64,000 bases of DNA from the NCBI GenBank assembly GCA_903813345.2, contig CAIIXF020000003.1, positions 180,730-244,729 of the forward strand, given 5' to 3'. The DNA is from Owenia fusiformis. Lineage: Eukaryota > Annelida > Polychaeta > Sabellida > Oweniidae. Positions 53,696 to 64,000 of this stretch are shown here, one piece after another; positions within the stretch are counted from its first letter, which is position 1, and every line of letters starts with the position of its first letter. The position numbers and the translations under genes are program-made. The notes below the pieces were generated by a model, which had not been told where the DNA came from, ran no database searches, and saw nothing but the letters and a program-made list of their open reading frames with translations.

Positions 53696-53787
53696 CTTTC
53701 AGCAAACCTATACACGTAGTCCAAAATGTCCCTACCTGTGGGTATACAACAAAGATGGAGTGTACTTAATTTCCTTTATAAAAGTTT

Positions 53788-54150
53788 TTAGCCTGGTTCT
53801 GACATTTTTGTAGCATCATTTGAACATTCTACTTTTTGCAACCTTTCACACCATTTTGGGCCGTATTTGAGCAAAGTTGCTTCAAAGCTGCTGTCACCAT
53901 CTCCTAGAAGTTTTAAGTACCTAATGCCATACTTTTCTTTGCATTTCGCTAAAGGCCTGCAGACAAATATCTGCTTCCATAGCCTGACTTGATTGGGTCC
54001 AATTTTTAAAGCATGTGTGCTGAAATAATTATGAGGTGTGAAATAATCCATGTCTAATGCCGAGCCCAATATTTTTTCGAGGATAGGTATTCTGGCCATA
54101 TCCAGCTCCTGATCATCCAGTATTTGTTTTATTATGCACCTCCCAATCAA
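53788..54150 (-). pseudogene. Mutator-like transposase domain fragment
   Basis: A 120-codon minus-strand frame includes YGIRYLKLLGDGDSSFEATL, then KYGPKWCERLQKVECSNDATK. The L-G-D-G-D-S ... V-x-K-x-E-C-x-N-H-x-x-K-R-M-G order belongs to the Mutator-like transposase domain common in invertebrates. Here the H is replaced (SNDATKM) and the protein stops soon after. The preceding segment (PHNYFSTHALKIGPNQ) is not recognised. The 3' side reaches the minisatellite within 100 bases. Upstream a CACTA pseudogene starts about 490 bases away. Confidence 0.5.
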
Positions 54151-54639
54151 ATCAGTGGAGTACTTACTTACTTACCTCATTTACAGGCTTAAACTGTTGT
54201 TTAGTTGACATTATTTATTTTTTCTTTCAAAACTCAGACAACTTCCGGCCAGTTTATTCGCTACACTGGGCGAAAATATTTGCCCCGGGAATTTAATTTT
54301 TATTTATTCGAGACGTTCTTGCAGAATTATATGTAACTTTTGAATGATAAGGGTAATTGTGATTGATTAAGTACATTTTTTTCTTCTATTTTCCGTCAGT
54401 TTCAGATGTAAGCTTTAAGTAGTACTCCAGTTATTGAGAAATAAAACTCTGAAGTGGGAATGTTGCAAAAACATTGAAAAAAATATCCGACCCTTTTTCT
54501 CGAAAGGGTCAGATATTAAAAAAATATCCGGCAGTTTTCAGAAAAGAGCAAAGTATTGCCAAATTACAAGCAATTAAGAACCAATCAGATTTGAGTATTT
54601 TAATGAGGTGCATAATAATGTTTAATACATATTGCCATG
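54151..54639. other. Spacer between Mutator-like and CACTA fragments
   Basis: AT-rich. AAAAAATATCCGxCC-type blocks near 54478-54535 are repeated (ATATCCGACC and ATATCCGGCAG). No gene recognised. Confidence 0.5.
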
Positions 54640-55740
54640 GGAAGATGAAATATTTATAGTGACATGTTTTGCGCTCCCAAGTAAAAGATTGTGAAGAGGA
54701 TCAATTACACTGAAGCGGACAGGTTTGTAATAAGAGAGCCTAAACAAATCAGACCATCTTGCCCCATACTCATTCTCAATGGTTTTGCATTCGGCTAGTG
54801 TACTGCAATTTCTTACAATATTTGCATATCTTATGTGAGTTGGATCATCTCTGAGGTCATTGTTGTCTAAATCAAACCCAGAATAGTCTGACTGTTCCCC
54901 GAAATTCCTTGGAAATCTTCTTAAACACTTACTACAGCCCCTCAGTGCCCCATGCCCTACAAAACCCCCACATTTTCTTGTTGCCGGAATGTCAGATGAA
55001 AGGCAAATGAGCTTCAATCTATAAAAGTTTCCCCCATCAGAGTTATCTTCTAACAAGCATCCTGCTTCCAAATCCTGCAATTCATTAACCAAGGGAGCTA
55101 AATATGAGTGCATGTGTTTTTTGGCTCATGTTGACCGGGCAAAACACTTACTAATATCATATTCTCTTATAGGCAAGTTATTAAGGACTAGATATATTGC
55201 ACCAACAGAATTTGGAGAATGATCATATGGTTGAAACCAATCAACATTCATTGTAACTAGAAAATTTGTATCAGGATCAAGGTAATGATTGTCAGCTTCC
55301 TCTTTCCATACATCCCCATCATAGATATCTGCCATATAACCTTCTTCCACTTCTCTTGTTCTCCACTGCTGACACATTTCAAAAAAATTTGGTTTCTTCA
55401 ACAAATGAGATAGAGATTGTTTGATGCTTTTGTAACAGTGCATTTTAAATGGTTCTAAATAGACTCCAGAAACACCATTAACTTCTTTTAAAAGAGGACT
55501 ATTACATGATTTTCTGAATTTTCTCTGAGGATGATTTGGAAATTGAACAAAACGACATTTTGATATAATCTTAGATCCATTGGACCTTTCTGAATAGCAA
55601 GCTTCATATTCAAAAAGTGAGTGACACTTTGGAAAAACAATATACTTTTTAAAATTATCTGACACTCCCATCAATTGCTTTGCCTTGAACATTAACTTTG
55701 GGATTTCTTAGAACATTGTATAAAATCAATGATGGCAAGA
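54640..55740 (-). pseudogene. CACTA (EnSpm) transposase, Tnp2/Transposase_21 type
   Basis: Minus strand, two pieces. 55692-55126: a segment with YIVFPKCHSLFEYEACY, then FPNHPQRKFRKSC, MADIYDGDVWKE, and MNVDWFQPYDHSPNSVGAIY with LNNLPI. 55113-54640: SYLAPLVNELQDLEAG, SDIPATRKCGGFVGHGALRG, CSKCLRRFP and VIDPLHNLLLGSAKHV. These are Tnp2 blocks in the family order. About 16 family residues that normally follow NLP are missing at the join near 55120, and the N-terminus and the end after AKHV are lost, so it is dead. No CACTA-type termini were recognised nearby. Confidence 0.85.
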
Positions 55741-55938
55741 TTATCTCCAATATCAGCAATAAATAGATATCATTGCCAGCTATATTAATATAATCACCAT
55801 CATTATCATTAAGCTTGCCGATCGATGCTTCGTTTAAATGCGTCGCGATGCAGCTCGGTGCACTGATGTCGTACCGATCGTTGCATAATGTAGATACTTT
55901 AAATTGTTTAAATTCTGCTGCTAATTTAACCTATTTAT

Positions 55939-56343
55939 TTAATAGTACAATACCAGTAAACTTGAATAGCCAAAATTTATTATCAACGCGTGGGCTGTCT
56001 CCCGGGGCTGTCTCCTAATAGTGCCGTAGCTACCAAAATCCTTCAACTGCATAATGTCATAGAATTTAGCCTCAATTCTATTCCCTAGGATAGTGCATTC
56101 ATCGGAGATTGGGGAGTTGATTAGAATGGAGCTGAAAACAGCACGATGCATATTTTCCACAATTAGATCCTTTTGTTTGTCTGAATTTAAAGACTCCAAT
56201 GTCTTGGAACACTTGTCTACTTTATCACTGAGAACTGCTTTATATTGCTTCACACTTTCATCAAAAAACTGTTGGCCAAAAGATAGATACGACAACGATG
56301 TTTTATATATATCCTTCAATTTCAACTTCAAAGTGGCTGCCAT
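55939..56343 (-). CDS. Unrecognised 134-codon frame upstream of the CACTA remnant
   Basis: From ATG 56343 on the minus strand: MAATLKLKLKDIYKTSLSYL, then a helical charged middle (VDKCSKTLESLNSDKQKDLI), MHRAVFSSILINSPISDECT and a basic end. It is fully open, protein-like and not low-complexity. It could be the N-terminal exon of a second transposon protein or a host exon. I do not recognise the family. The same-strand CACTA fragment starts about 200 bases downstream. Confidence 0.4.
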   Translation of the reverse strand: MAATLKLKLKDIYKTSLSYLSFGQQFFDESVKQYKAVLSDKVDKCSKTLESLNSDKQKDLIVENMHRAVFSSILINSPISDECTILGNRIEAKFYDIMQLKDFGSYGTIRRQPRETAHALIINFGYSSLLVLYY

Positions 56344-56925
56344 TTTTACAAATCAAGAATGCGAATTAGAGATTTCTTGATTTGACGAATGCGCCCATAT
56401 ATTTCATTACACTAGATGAAATACTCGAAATGCGCGCAATGAATTCTGGTTTAGCACAGCAACCAACAAATCGCCGTGTTAAGCGCTGGGGTTACAAATT
56501 TTTCCTCCATGAGCTTTTGATTATTTGAAAAGAGTCAGATCTATTCTATTCTTATGATTATCAATGCCATACAATTTCAGAACCCATCTGGACAACCTTT
56601 ACTTATTACAACATTCGGTAGTTCATAAACATAAACTCTGACCTCCATTTGAAAATATGAAAAAAACATTCATAGAGAATCTAATGCTGACTGAAATACA
56701 ATATAATACTGTTGTATTGTTTTAAATTTTATAATTCAGAACTCTTACCTGGGAAATGTTTCAAAACTTGTATTGTGCTATTAAACCAGCAAAGGTTATT
56801 TCCTCCAGGATTAAGCAATCCATTGTCTGTCAGTCATTTGCAGATAGGTTCATTCAATCCTCTTGTAATAACCTAAACAATAAGTAATATTTCATTACTT
56901 ATTTTATACTTCTATGCTAGAAGTG
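56344..56925. other. No recognised gene
   Basis: AT-rich, no motif on either strand. Confidence 0.5.
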
Positions 56926-57035
56926 TTCAGCAACCCATCTTTCTGGAGCTCATTTGGTTCTGCTCCCGTTAAGGCATGGTGCAAGTCTTTTGACTGGAAA
57001 TCAGAAAATGTTGATGATTCGTTAAACATTTCTAT
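56926..57035 (-). CDS. Duplicated small coding block, copy 1
   Basis: The minus strand reads MFNESSTFSDFQSKDLHHAL, then TGAEPNELQKDGLLNTSSIE. It parallels 57354-57590, in which 24 of 37 aligned residues are identical and the frame is preserved without gaps. The two copies lie about 550 bp apart. No family recognised. Confidence 0.4.
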
Positions 57036-57353
57036 TTTTTATTTTGGATGAACTTGGTCCACTTTACTCCTCTTGGAACAACTGTATAAGCAGATATGGA
57101 TTTATCAAGATCATTGTCTTCTTCTATAATGATCATCCCTTCAATTATTGCAGCTGAAATGTTTGTTGATATCAGAATGATGTACTTGGTTACAAAGAAT
57201 CAACATTGTTGTACCTCTTAGTGAAATCCCCAACTGTTGTGCTTTTATTGCCTTTGCAAGGTAGCCCTTCACTTGTACAGATGGCACGTGGTGTTTTAAG
57301 TAGAAATAAAACTCGAACCAGAAATTTCTGACACAGATAATGCTGTAGTTCCT

Positions 57354-57590
57354 TTATATATTGAGGTCACAAATTTCTGTTGCCTTTACTCCTGCTTGAT
57401 TCGTCTTACTGTGAATGTTTGTATGTTTCTCAGGGGATAGTGCTTGGTCTTGAGTAATCTTCTGTCCTATGGTAGTAGTGTTCAGCAACTCATCTTTCTG
57501 GAGTTTATTTGCTTCTGCTCCCATGAAGGCTTGGTACAAGTCTTTTGACTGGGAATCAGAAATTGCTGATAATTTGTTAAACATTTTCAA
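57354..57590 (-). CDS. Duplicated small coding block, copy 2
   Basis: A 78-codon minus-strand frame. Its first 37 residues (MFNKLSAISDSQSKDLYQAF, MGAEANKLQKDELLNTT) match copy 1. It continues with a polar helical stretch (IGQKITQDQALSPEKHTNIH) and stops at 57354. It is leucine- and lysine-rich with no recognised domain. Confidence 0.4.
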   Translation of the reverse strand: MKMFNKLSAISDSQSKDLYQAFMGAEANKLQKDELLNTTTIGQKITQDQALSPEKHTNIHSKTNQAGVKATEICDLNI

Positions 57591-57639
57591 TTACTGAGTA
57601 ACATTTGCACATTCCTTTTTAATAAAGTTAGGACTACTC

Positions 57640-57705
57640 TCTTTTTTCTTTTTTTAATACTTTATTGCCCCAAAAACATATTTATTACATACATGGAATG
57701 AGATT
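57640..57705 (-). repeat. Possible LINE 3' tail
   Basis: On the minus strand the sequence GTAATAAATATGTTTTTGGG then GCAATAAAGTATT and an A-rich end resembles 3' ends of CR1/L2-type LINEs. Only about 65 bases; no ORF attached. Confidence 0.35.
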
Positions 57706-60690
57706 ATAAAAAGGAAGAAAATAAATTAGTTAAGTGATTCATACACACTGAATATATCTACATTTGGAATATTTGCTTTACTATTTTCCCTAGAAGAATT
57801 TTTTAAATTCAAATCATTCTCTTCAAAAGTCACTCCATTGAACAATTTGATTAGTTTTTTATTGGCTTATTCCTTATGGTTGAAGGAACTCGCTCAAGGA
57901 GCAATTTTCATTATGACCACTCAATTTATAATGGCCAAGATTTTTAAAAAATATTTTACATAACTCAACCATCAGTTGAGAGATTTAAAATGATGATGTC
58001 TCGGGACAAAAATATATTTTCAAGATAATAGCTTAAAGGCAGAATCAGATCTATAGGGGGTGACAAAATTACAAGCGACGTGCATAATTGACCTCCCAAT
58101 CTGTTCCTTACAATATCAAATACAATATCTCCCAAAAGATTCACAATATGTTATAAATTGGTGAAGTTATTAATGATTCAAAATGCAAAAATGGGTGAAA
58201 AATGTTTAAATTCTCCCAAATAATAAGAATGGTAACCATTCTTATATAAAAATAATACATTATTGGAATGACATGAGCCAAAAATATTCTAAAATTGAAA
58301 CAATTTTTTGTTTAGCCTGCTCGCTATCTCTGATTCTCTCTTTAATTTAAAAATTCATTACTCCAATCACACCAACCCCCTTGTCTTAACTCTTAAGTTT
58401 CTCTATTATTTCATTGACTTCAAACGTTTTATCAGTACCTCCCTGGCCATAAACAACTGTGTTATGGCCATCGCTATGTTAAAAATACTCGTTATGCATA
58501 TTCAAAATATATAAGGCCTACCATGGATAAAAGACACATGCCATTTAAAAATGTGCATGAACTAGAGGCTGGAACTAATTGAACATGAATAATTTACAAA
58601 ATGGCACCTACATGTACCTCACTGGAACAAACACTCATCCGTGCCATAGTGCCCTGTACAATGTTAATTGCCATAACATTTTTCTCTCCTTATTAAGCTT
58701 CGGAGATTCCATTTTCTTATTAACTATGTTACCCAGCGCTTATTGTTGCTAATATCGGAGATATGCTTTCCCATTTCTAATGATTGACTATTCCTTCTTG
58801 TTTGTTTCGTATAATTTGCTTAATCTTTTATATAATATTCGCCATATTCTAAAGAATCCAATTGATGTGCCAAGGTGATGCCAATAACTGTCTTATCAAA
58901 AATGGTTTAGTCCATTTCCTGAAATAATGAAAGAAAATGAGTTCTCCATATAAATCCTGGTGTTTTTGGAAATATTAGTAAAACTTCAATAATCCTAAGA
59001 ACTTGTGTTGACAAAGTGTGTGAATATATTACCATTATCTTCCATTTAGAATAGTGACATGAATGCCAAACTTGTCATATAAACAAAAAATAGAAATATA
59101 GCACTTACTTGAAATGTCATGGGGTTATATAAGGAACAAATCTTCCTTATATATGTGTTACCCACAATTAGTGCCTCTTTAATACTGTCACATTGGAACA
59201 GTTGGCATTCTATCATGGTGTTGAAAGGGAATTAACAATATATTTCATTTTGTATCATTTATGCCTCCTCCCACATGCATATTTGAATAGTACTCGATTT
59301 ATGAATAACTCTTGGAAGTAATATTACTTTCACTTACTTCATATCATTTTTTCAGAAATTAGGGGGAATTCCTTTACATTCTGACAAGATGCATATTTGC
59401 CATTTTATAAAAATTTAAATGAATGCACATTTCATATAATCATAACTAACGCCAGTTTTACAAGATACAGTTTCCATAGCCCAAATGTGACTCCAGAGTG
59501 CAGAGACTCAGGTACTAGGTAAACCTAGTGGTCTTCTGGTGCAACTGGTGTTCCAAATTGCATTACACAAATGTTCGTGGATACACAATTTCAAAACCAT
59601 TGGAAAACTGAATAATCCGTTGTCAAAAAAATAATGGCTATTTTGTGGAAATATTTGCATATTAGTGAGGTTTTCCAGTTGATTTACATGAAATTATGTA
59701 TAACAGTGTTATTTTTAAGTACACATTCATATAGGGGATAGTAAAGTAAACAATCATAATGAACCCAAATGTTTAAAACACAATAAATATTTTGCAGTCT
59801 AATATTTTACTTCATTTCGAAAAAAAACAATTAAAATATATTAAATCAATATTCAAATTATTCAATTCCATTGAATTATAATGGAACAACAATGATCCTT
59901 ATTCATCAACTGCCATAAACCTTGGTTTATTAATAAATACATACCAATGAAGTATTTGTAGTTTCTTCCAATGCATTTCTCCTTCTTTTCAGTGGGGCAC
60001 TTCTAAGGGGGAAATTCATGTTTACATCTTCAATTTTCAATCTCATTCAAACAGAACAGTGGTGAAATTGTAATTGTGATTCAACAATAACATTCTCTAC
60101 AACAATACCATGGATACAATATGTAACACAACAATCATTCATTTGAGATCTGTGTTTGAGAGTATTTTTGTTTTTTTTGTTACTTTTTTTGTTTCTTAAA
60201 TATTCTTATATAAAGAATTGTTAGAACACACAAAGAGCACGTTTGGCATATCAATATATGGAATTTTGCTTGCAATATACTCCTGGACTTTCTGTTGACT
60301 CTCAGCTTTTATTGCTTTAATTTTCCTCTCCTGTCTTACAACAACTTGTAACATCGCTCACCCATGGTTTTGGCTCCAGATGAACATGTGCAATAATGAC
60401 CAGTTATATGACCATTGCTGTGTTCAATTTTGTATGTCTGGGATGACATGATTTAAAGTTAAGGTATTGTTGTGTGTCTGTTTCCTTGGACTTAATATCT
60501 GTAATTAGTTTACTCCCATACTTAATTGTGAGAATTTTGAAAAACAATGTCACATTTAGATAAATATTAAGGATATTATATATTTAAACAGAGTTTTGAA
60601 GAATACAAAAAAATTACATTGCTTTTAAATGCGCAATGTTATTGTTGTTGATTTACATTTATATTTGGTGTCAATGATATAGGAAGAATT
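57706..60690. other. Long AT-rich stretch, no gene recognised; RT scrap at 60485
   Basis: Three kilobases without a convincing frame (the 68-codon plus frame at 58308-58514 is random-looking). A short scrap at 60485-60530 on the minus strand (ILTIKYGSKLITDI) matches the Penelope-like RT fragment at 29693-29965. Confidence 0.5.
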
Positions 60691-60721
60691 TGTTTATTTA
60701 CCTTGCAATATGACAAGTGAT

Positions 60722-60916
60722 CTAGGATGATTCTGGGAGACTTGAGGTATCTTGAGACAGCTCAGCGTACATTTCGTCTTTTCTGCAAATAACTTCATTA
60801 AGTGCATCCTCCCCATCTGTGTGTGTGCCATTGAAGAGATCCTGAATTTGATATACTTGGTAAATATTCTTTGCAAAGAGAACGTCAATCTGATTGTGGA
60901 AATGTTCACATGGCAT
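60722..60916 (-). CDS. Possible small exon of unknown protein
   Basis: A minus-strand frame of 64 codons from ATG 60916: MPCEHFHNQIDVLFAKNIYQ, then DLFNGTHTDGEDALNEVICR and an acidic serine-rich end with a stop at 60722. It is protein-like in composition, and AATAAA lies shortly after on the same strand near 60695. No family recognised. Confidence 0.3.
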   Translation of the reverse strand: MPCEHFHNQIDVLFAKNIYQVYQIQDLFNGTHTDGEDALNEVICRKDEMYAELSQDTSSLPESS

Positions 60917-60919
60917 GCA

Positions 60920-62135
60920 ATGTATTTATGTTTGATTTTCGTATTTCACATGGTAGTTTGTACACATATCAGCTTCCTTGAGAATCTCCATGGCCTTTAT
61001 TGATGTAGTTATATATTAACTTAAGTTGGACACTATACAATTTCTAACAGCTACATTGATAAAAAGTTACATAGATAAAAAGACAATTTAATTCCCTCAT
61101 TTAGATGACAAAATGTGATGATGGGTAAATGCTCTCCAAGGCAAACTTTTTGATAGATTTCTTTCATTTCTCATTGTTAGTCATGTTTTGAACGTTGTTT
61201 TTTAAGAATTAAACCTTCAACTGTGAGGTTTTCATAGATCATGTACTTTTCTTTATGCGCCATCTGGTATGACGTAACTCATGAATGAAATATTTGTTTT
61301 ATTATTATACCATTGCTAGACATTTTCTGCACTTATTTTGTATTTTTAAAAGAAAAATAGAATATTTGTTTTGACATGTGGAGTCCTTGTGGAGTCAATG
61401 AATATAATAACTATATAATAAACCCATTAGTTAACATATTATACATTGTATAGTTCATTTTTTATTTTTGTCAAGTGCAGGCAATATGTCTTGAGGAAGC
61501 TATGCTATGTATTTAAATTACATGCTTTTTAGCAATGATAAAGATAAATCTTCTTATTTCCAAGCCACATAATGCACAATCAGACAGTGAGAAATATAAC
61601 AGAAAAAATGAAAAAAAAATATTTAAAAAAAATGTAATTAGTTGGTCATTCATAAGTGGTCTGCTGTTGAAACATATTGGACAAGATGTGTATTTCTGGA
61701 GAACTGTGTTAAAAAAGTGGTATTCATGTTTATGTCACAATATTTTCAATGGTAAAAGTACTTCATAAATTCTCGAGTTGGGCCACCAGTGTCTATTGCC
61801 ACCTCGTGTAAGAACCTCACTATGAGTTGCCTCTTGTATTCGTCTTTGTCCAGAAGAAGAAACCTCCAGGTGGTATCCTCAACGGTGTGGTACCTTCTTG
61901 TTTTGACATCAATTTTTCTGATCTGTCCTGTTCCATCTCCCCCTCAACCAATGTTGCCAGAATTTCATGAAGAGGATGGCCTTCAAGAAACACCTCGCTT
62001 AAATAGAATCAAAGAATTTTGAGTTGAACTTGTTTTGGTAAAAACTATTTGTCATTAATATTTAAATTTAATTTTAATTTAATAATAGTATGTTCTATAA
62101 ATGACTCACTGATTCCCATCTGTTTGACTTGACAA
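60920..62135. other. No recognised gene
   Basis: Frames at 61535-61768 and 61789-62022 (plus) are without family motifs. Confidence 0.5.
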
Positions 62136-62139
62136 TTAC

Positions 62140-62394
62140 TTGTTCTTGTACAGGCATTGTACATGGGATCGCCACATTACTTCTGCTTAGTGACCCTCAA
62201 AGTCAAGACAAACTGGTTCCATTAATCTTTTGGAAATGGTCCTTGTTATGTTTCCATTGTCCTTCAATGGTGTTTGTGTCGACATTCTGTGATGTTATTA
62301 CAGTAGTTGAAGGATGGCATTTTTTGATGTTATTGTCCTCATTCATTCGTAGCCATGTCTCTCTAAGGAGACAAATCAGAGAGTATCTATCCAC
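62140..62394 (-). pseudogene. ISXO2/Merlin-like transposase C-terminal fragment
   Basis: The minus-strand frame reads HPSTTVITSQNVDTNTIEGQ, then WKHNKDHFQKINGTSLS and stops. Similarity goes on in a shifted frame toward 62140. The V-(H/D)-T-N-T-I-E-G-x-W-x-x-x-K block with the glutamate as last catalytic acid, followed by a G-T-S turn, is the C-terminal signature of ISXO2-like (IS1595/Merlin) transposases. The first two catalytic aspartates are missing. Just upstream, near 62375-62425, is a 45-bp match to 49230-49295. Confidence 0.7.
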
Positions 62395-62457
62395 TCATCT
62401 ATCAACTCACTGAGACAGTGTTGCATTTAACTTATGCTGTCCTGTGATGTATAAGGG

Positions 62458-62482
62458 TTATTTATTTATTTATTTATTTATG
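62458..62482 (+). repeat. (TTTA)n microsatellite
   Basis: About six perfect copies of TTTA. Confidence 0.9.
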
Positions 62483-62899
62483 GAATTTACGATTCCACCA
62501 GCCTCCCTTAGCTTAATGACATAATCAAATATCTTATTCACTTCACTACTGTTTTACAGTAAGTTAATTGCTTCACTGGGGCAGTACCGTGTAAAGCATA
62601 TACAAGAAATATATGTATATATATATTTTTTTTATTTCTTTATTTCAAATTGATTCAATTACATGATTTTAACAGTAGACACATGTTTATGTGTATATAC
62701 TGAGTTTACAATTAAAGATGTATGAATATAAAATAGTACCTTTAATTTATAAGAAAGAAAGCATGAGCAACTTATTGAGAGCAGAAGCAATGGGGACACC
62801 TAACTGATACTAGAGATATTGTATAATGTGTAACATAATGACATCTACTGAGGATATTAATATGATGAGAATAAGAATAAAGATCAATGTTTACTATGC

Positions 62900-63227
62900 C
62901 CTTAATAATGATTATTTGGAATTTCGCTGATCAGGAAGTTTTTTAGTCTTGATTTATAGAAAGCTTCTTGCAATTGAGCTATGGTTCTCACATTTCTATT
63001 AAACTTTGGATTATCTATCCAGGTAATATCACTTTTATCATCTGTTTTTGGTAGGAACTGATGGCTATTGACATCTCCAACTCTATTTTTGGTAAAAGTG
63101 CAGAAAAATCAACATATTCTCGATCTCTAATTTTAATCTTGATATTTTGGTCAATATGGGTGTCTAAAGGATGGTTATTACCTATGTATATATCATTGTA
63201 GTTGTGACCTCCCCCAGGGTTGATCAA
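62900..63227 (-). pseudogene. Retroelement ORF fragment (gag/DIRS-like conserved block)
   Basis: On the minus strand 63227-63015 reads HNYNDIYIGNNHPLDTHIDQ, then REYVDFSALLPKI. A second open piece toward 62900 reads VRTIAQLQEAFYKSRLKNFL. A (L)-(D/G)-x-H-(I/V) ... x-K-x-(I/R)-x-x-x-(E/K)-(Y/F)-(V/I)-D-(F/L)-x-x-L-L block is, from memory, common to gag-like or first ORFs of Ty3- and DIRS-type elements in cnidarians and other invertebrates. The exact family is uncertain. Repeat family B follows at 63317. Confidence 0.4.
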
Positions 63228-63316
63228 AATACCTGGTCTTCCTTCCCCAAGATTGGAAGACCATCATCCCCCCCTTTAAAAAAACCTGACCTACCATGGT
63301 CAGATCCCACTTTAAC

Positions 63317-63526
63317 TTTACATAGTTAGAAATGACCAAAAATGGAATGGAGACCCATAATGGCCGTTACATAAAAATAAAAAAGTGGTACATGTCCAGC
63401 AGAACTCTGAACTCACAAATAGTACCATAAATAAAAAGGTACACATAATATAGATACAGGTATATAAAAAATGTTGCTAAAGCTTGGCTATAAAATTGTA
63501 AAAATGAAAATGTAAAATGTCTCTAT
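63317..63526 (+). repeat. Interspersed repeat family B, copy 2
   Basis: High-identity match to 25840-26055 from TACATAGTTAGAAATGAC to AAAATGTCTCT. Confidence 0.8.
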
Positions 63527-63532
63527 ATTATT

Positions 63533-64000
63533 AGAATGCCATGTTTCGAAGAAACGGCATTCTATAGTTTTCGCCTTTTTCTTCTTATTATTATTATTAT
63601 TCCACGCAAGATTTCTCCGCACACACCGACATGTCAGCTAATTAGCATATACCATCAACCTTGACATGTTCCTGGGCTACAGGGAAATGCCTTCATTTTT
63701 TTAATTAGCCCCTCCCTAATTAGCCAAGGTCAAATCGCAAATTTTTACATTTTTGCACGTACAAGGAGTAACCATTTTTATTTTTTACCTAAAATTTGCA
63801 TATGCCATCCCTCACAATTGCCATTTCACATATATTCCGGGTTTTAAAATTGGGTGCCCCAAATTTGAAAAATGGGGCACCCCAGTGGGGCAAAATTTGA
63901 AAACTGTGTATCGGATCCCAATTCTGAGCAGATATAAAGAATAGAAGCCCCTGATTCCAAATATGCTTTCGGTTTTGGAATCCGACCTCTGAGTGACCTT
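63533..64000. repeat. Start of another dispersed element, hairpin head
   Basis: AGAATGCC at 63533 pairs with GGCATTCT at about 63556-63563 around GTTTCGAAGAAAC, giving a near-perfect hairpin. A TTATTATTATTATTATT run follows, then low-complexity sequence with GGGTGCCCCA/TGGGGCACCCC (63851-63885), a second hairpin. The window ends inside it. Confidence 0.45.

Noticed and set aside
53053-53769. Four open frames of 211-223 codons on both strands
   Set aside because: They follow the 24-bp minisatellite, whose period is a multiple of three with no stop codon in the unit. The same stretch is open in several frames, which is not how a gene behaves.
1-64000. tRNA, rRNA and CRISPR loci
   Set aside because: No cloverleaf with a GTTCRANNC box and matching acceptor stem, no rRNA-like blocks and no regularly spaced direct repeats were found by eye; a covariance-model scan would be decisive.

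Overview
This window looks like repeat-rich nuclear DNA from an invertebrate animal, probably marine. It is AT-rich and has no operon structure. It carries canonical GT-AG splice signals, many inverted-repeat MITE-like elements and broken pieces of typically metazoan transposons: P/THAP-like, IS630/Tc1-mariner-like, CACTA (Tnp2), Mutator-like, ISXO2/Merlin-like, piggyBac-like, Ty3/Gypsy and Penelope-like. The repeat block at 17.0-18.0 kb (ACGT/CCGT microsatellite plus a ~137-bp satellite) also recalls marine invertebrate genomes. The phylum cannot be fixed by eye. I found no intact host gene. Nearly every coding-like stretch carries frameshifts or stops, and no tRNA, rRNA or CRISPR was seen. 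Two runs of exactly 500 N (5501-6000 and 31001-31500) look like scaffold gap placeholders.

Layout. 1-820: flank carrying two dispersed repeat fragments. 823-4105: left arm of a ~3.2 kb inverted repeat whose right arm is 33795-36950. The arms are nearly identical in their transposase parts and hold the same broken SWIM zinc-finger and P/THAP-transposase fragments. 5.3-13.9 kb: start of a RecQ-like helicase running into a gap, an 8-bp-TSD hAT-type MITE (8056-8731), an SGNH-like tail, an IS630-type transposase end with PHD-like cysteines, and a PIF1-like Walker A fragment. 14583-22901: an 8.3 kb element with 18-bp terminal inverted repeats and TTAA target duplications, containing several further inverted-repeat elements. 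23.3-30.9 kb: ORF1/gag-like and piggyBac-like fragments, a Penelope-like RT piece and two candidate exons. 32.3-33.0 kb: a reading frame broken by two stops, from a family I recall only as unannotated invertebrate proteins.

38.6-64 kb: a decayed multi-exon gene with a duplicated exon (39.1-40.9 kb), Ty3/Gypsy integrase C-terminus (41 kb), Tc1/mariner-type MITE (41462-42037), Penelope-like RT piece with an inverted duplicate (43-44 kb), YqaJ nuclease exon (46.8 kb), second RecQ-like copy with a visible Walker A (47.7 kb), zinc-finger and hAT-like remnants (48.6-49.4 kb), two near-identical mariner-end fragments (49.5 and 50.6 kb), a Penelope-like RT with YIDD box and triplicated N-terminal unit (51.6-53.0 kb), a 24-bp polypyrimidine minisatellite (53.1-53.7 kb), Mutator-like and CACTA transposase pseudogenes (53.8-55.7 kb), a duplicated small exon (57 kb), a Merlin-like transposase end (62.2 kb) and retroelement ORF fragments (63 kb).

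The pieces do not form one working pathway. The window is best read as a transposon graveyard with nested insertions. Its most unusual structures are the 36 kb span between long inverted arms, the nested TTAA element, the mariner-end fragment flanked by a 15-bp duplication, and several unnamed protein families.
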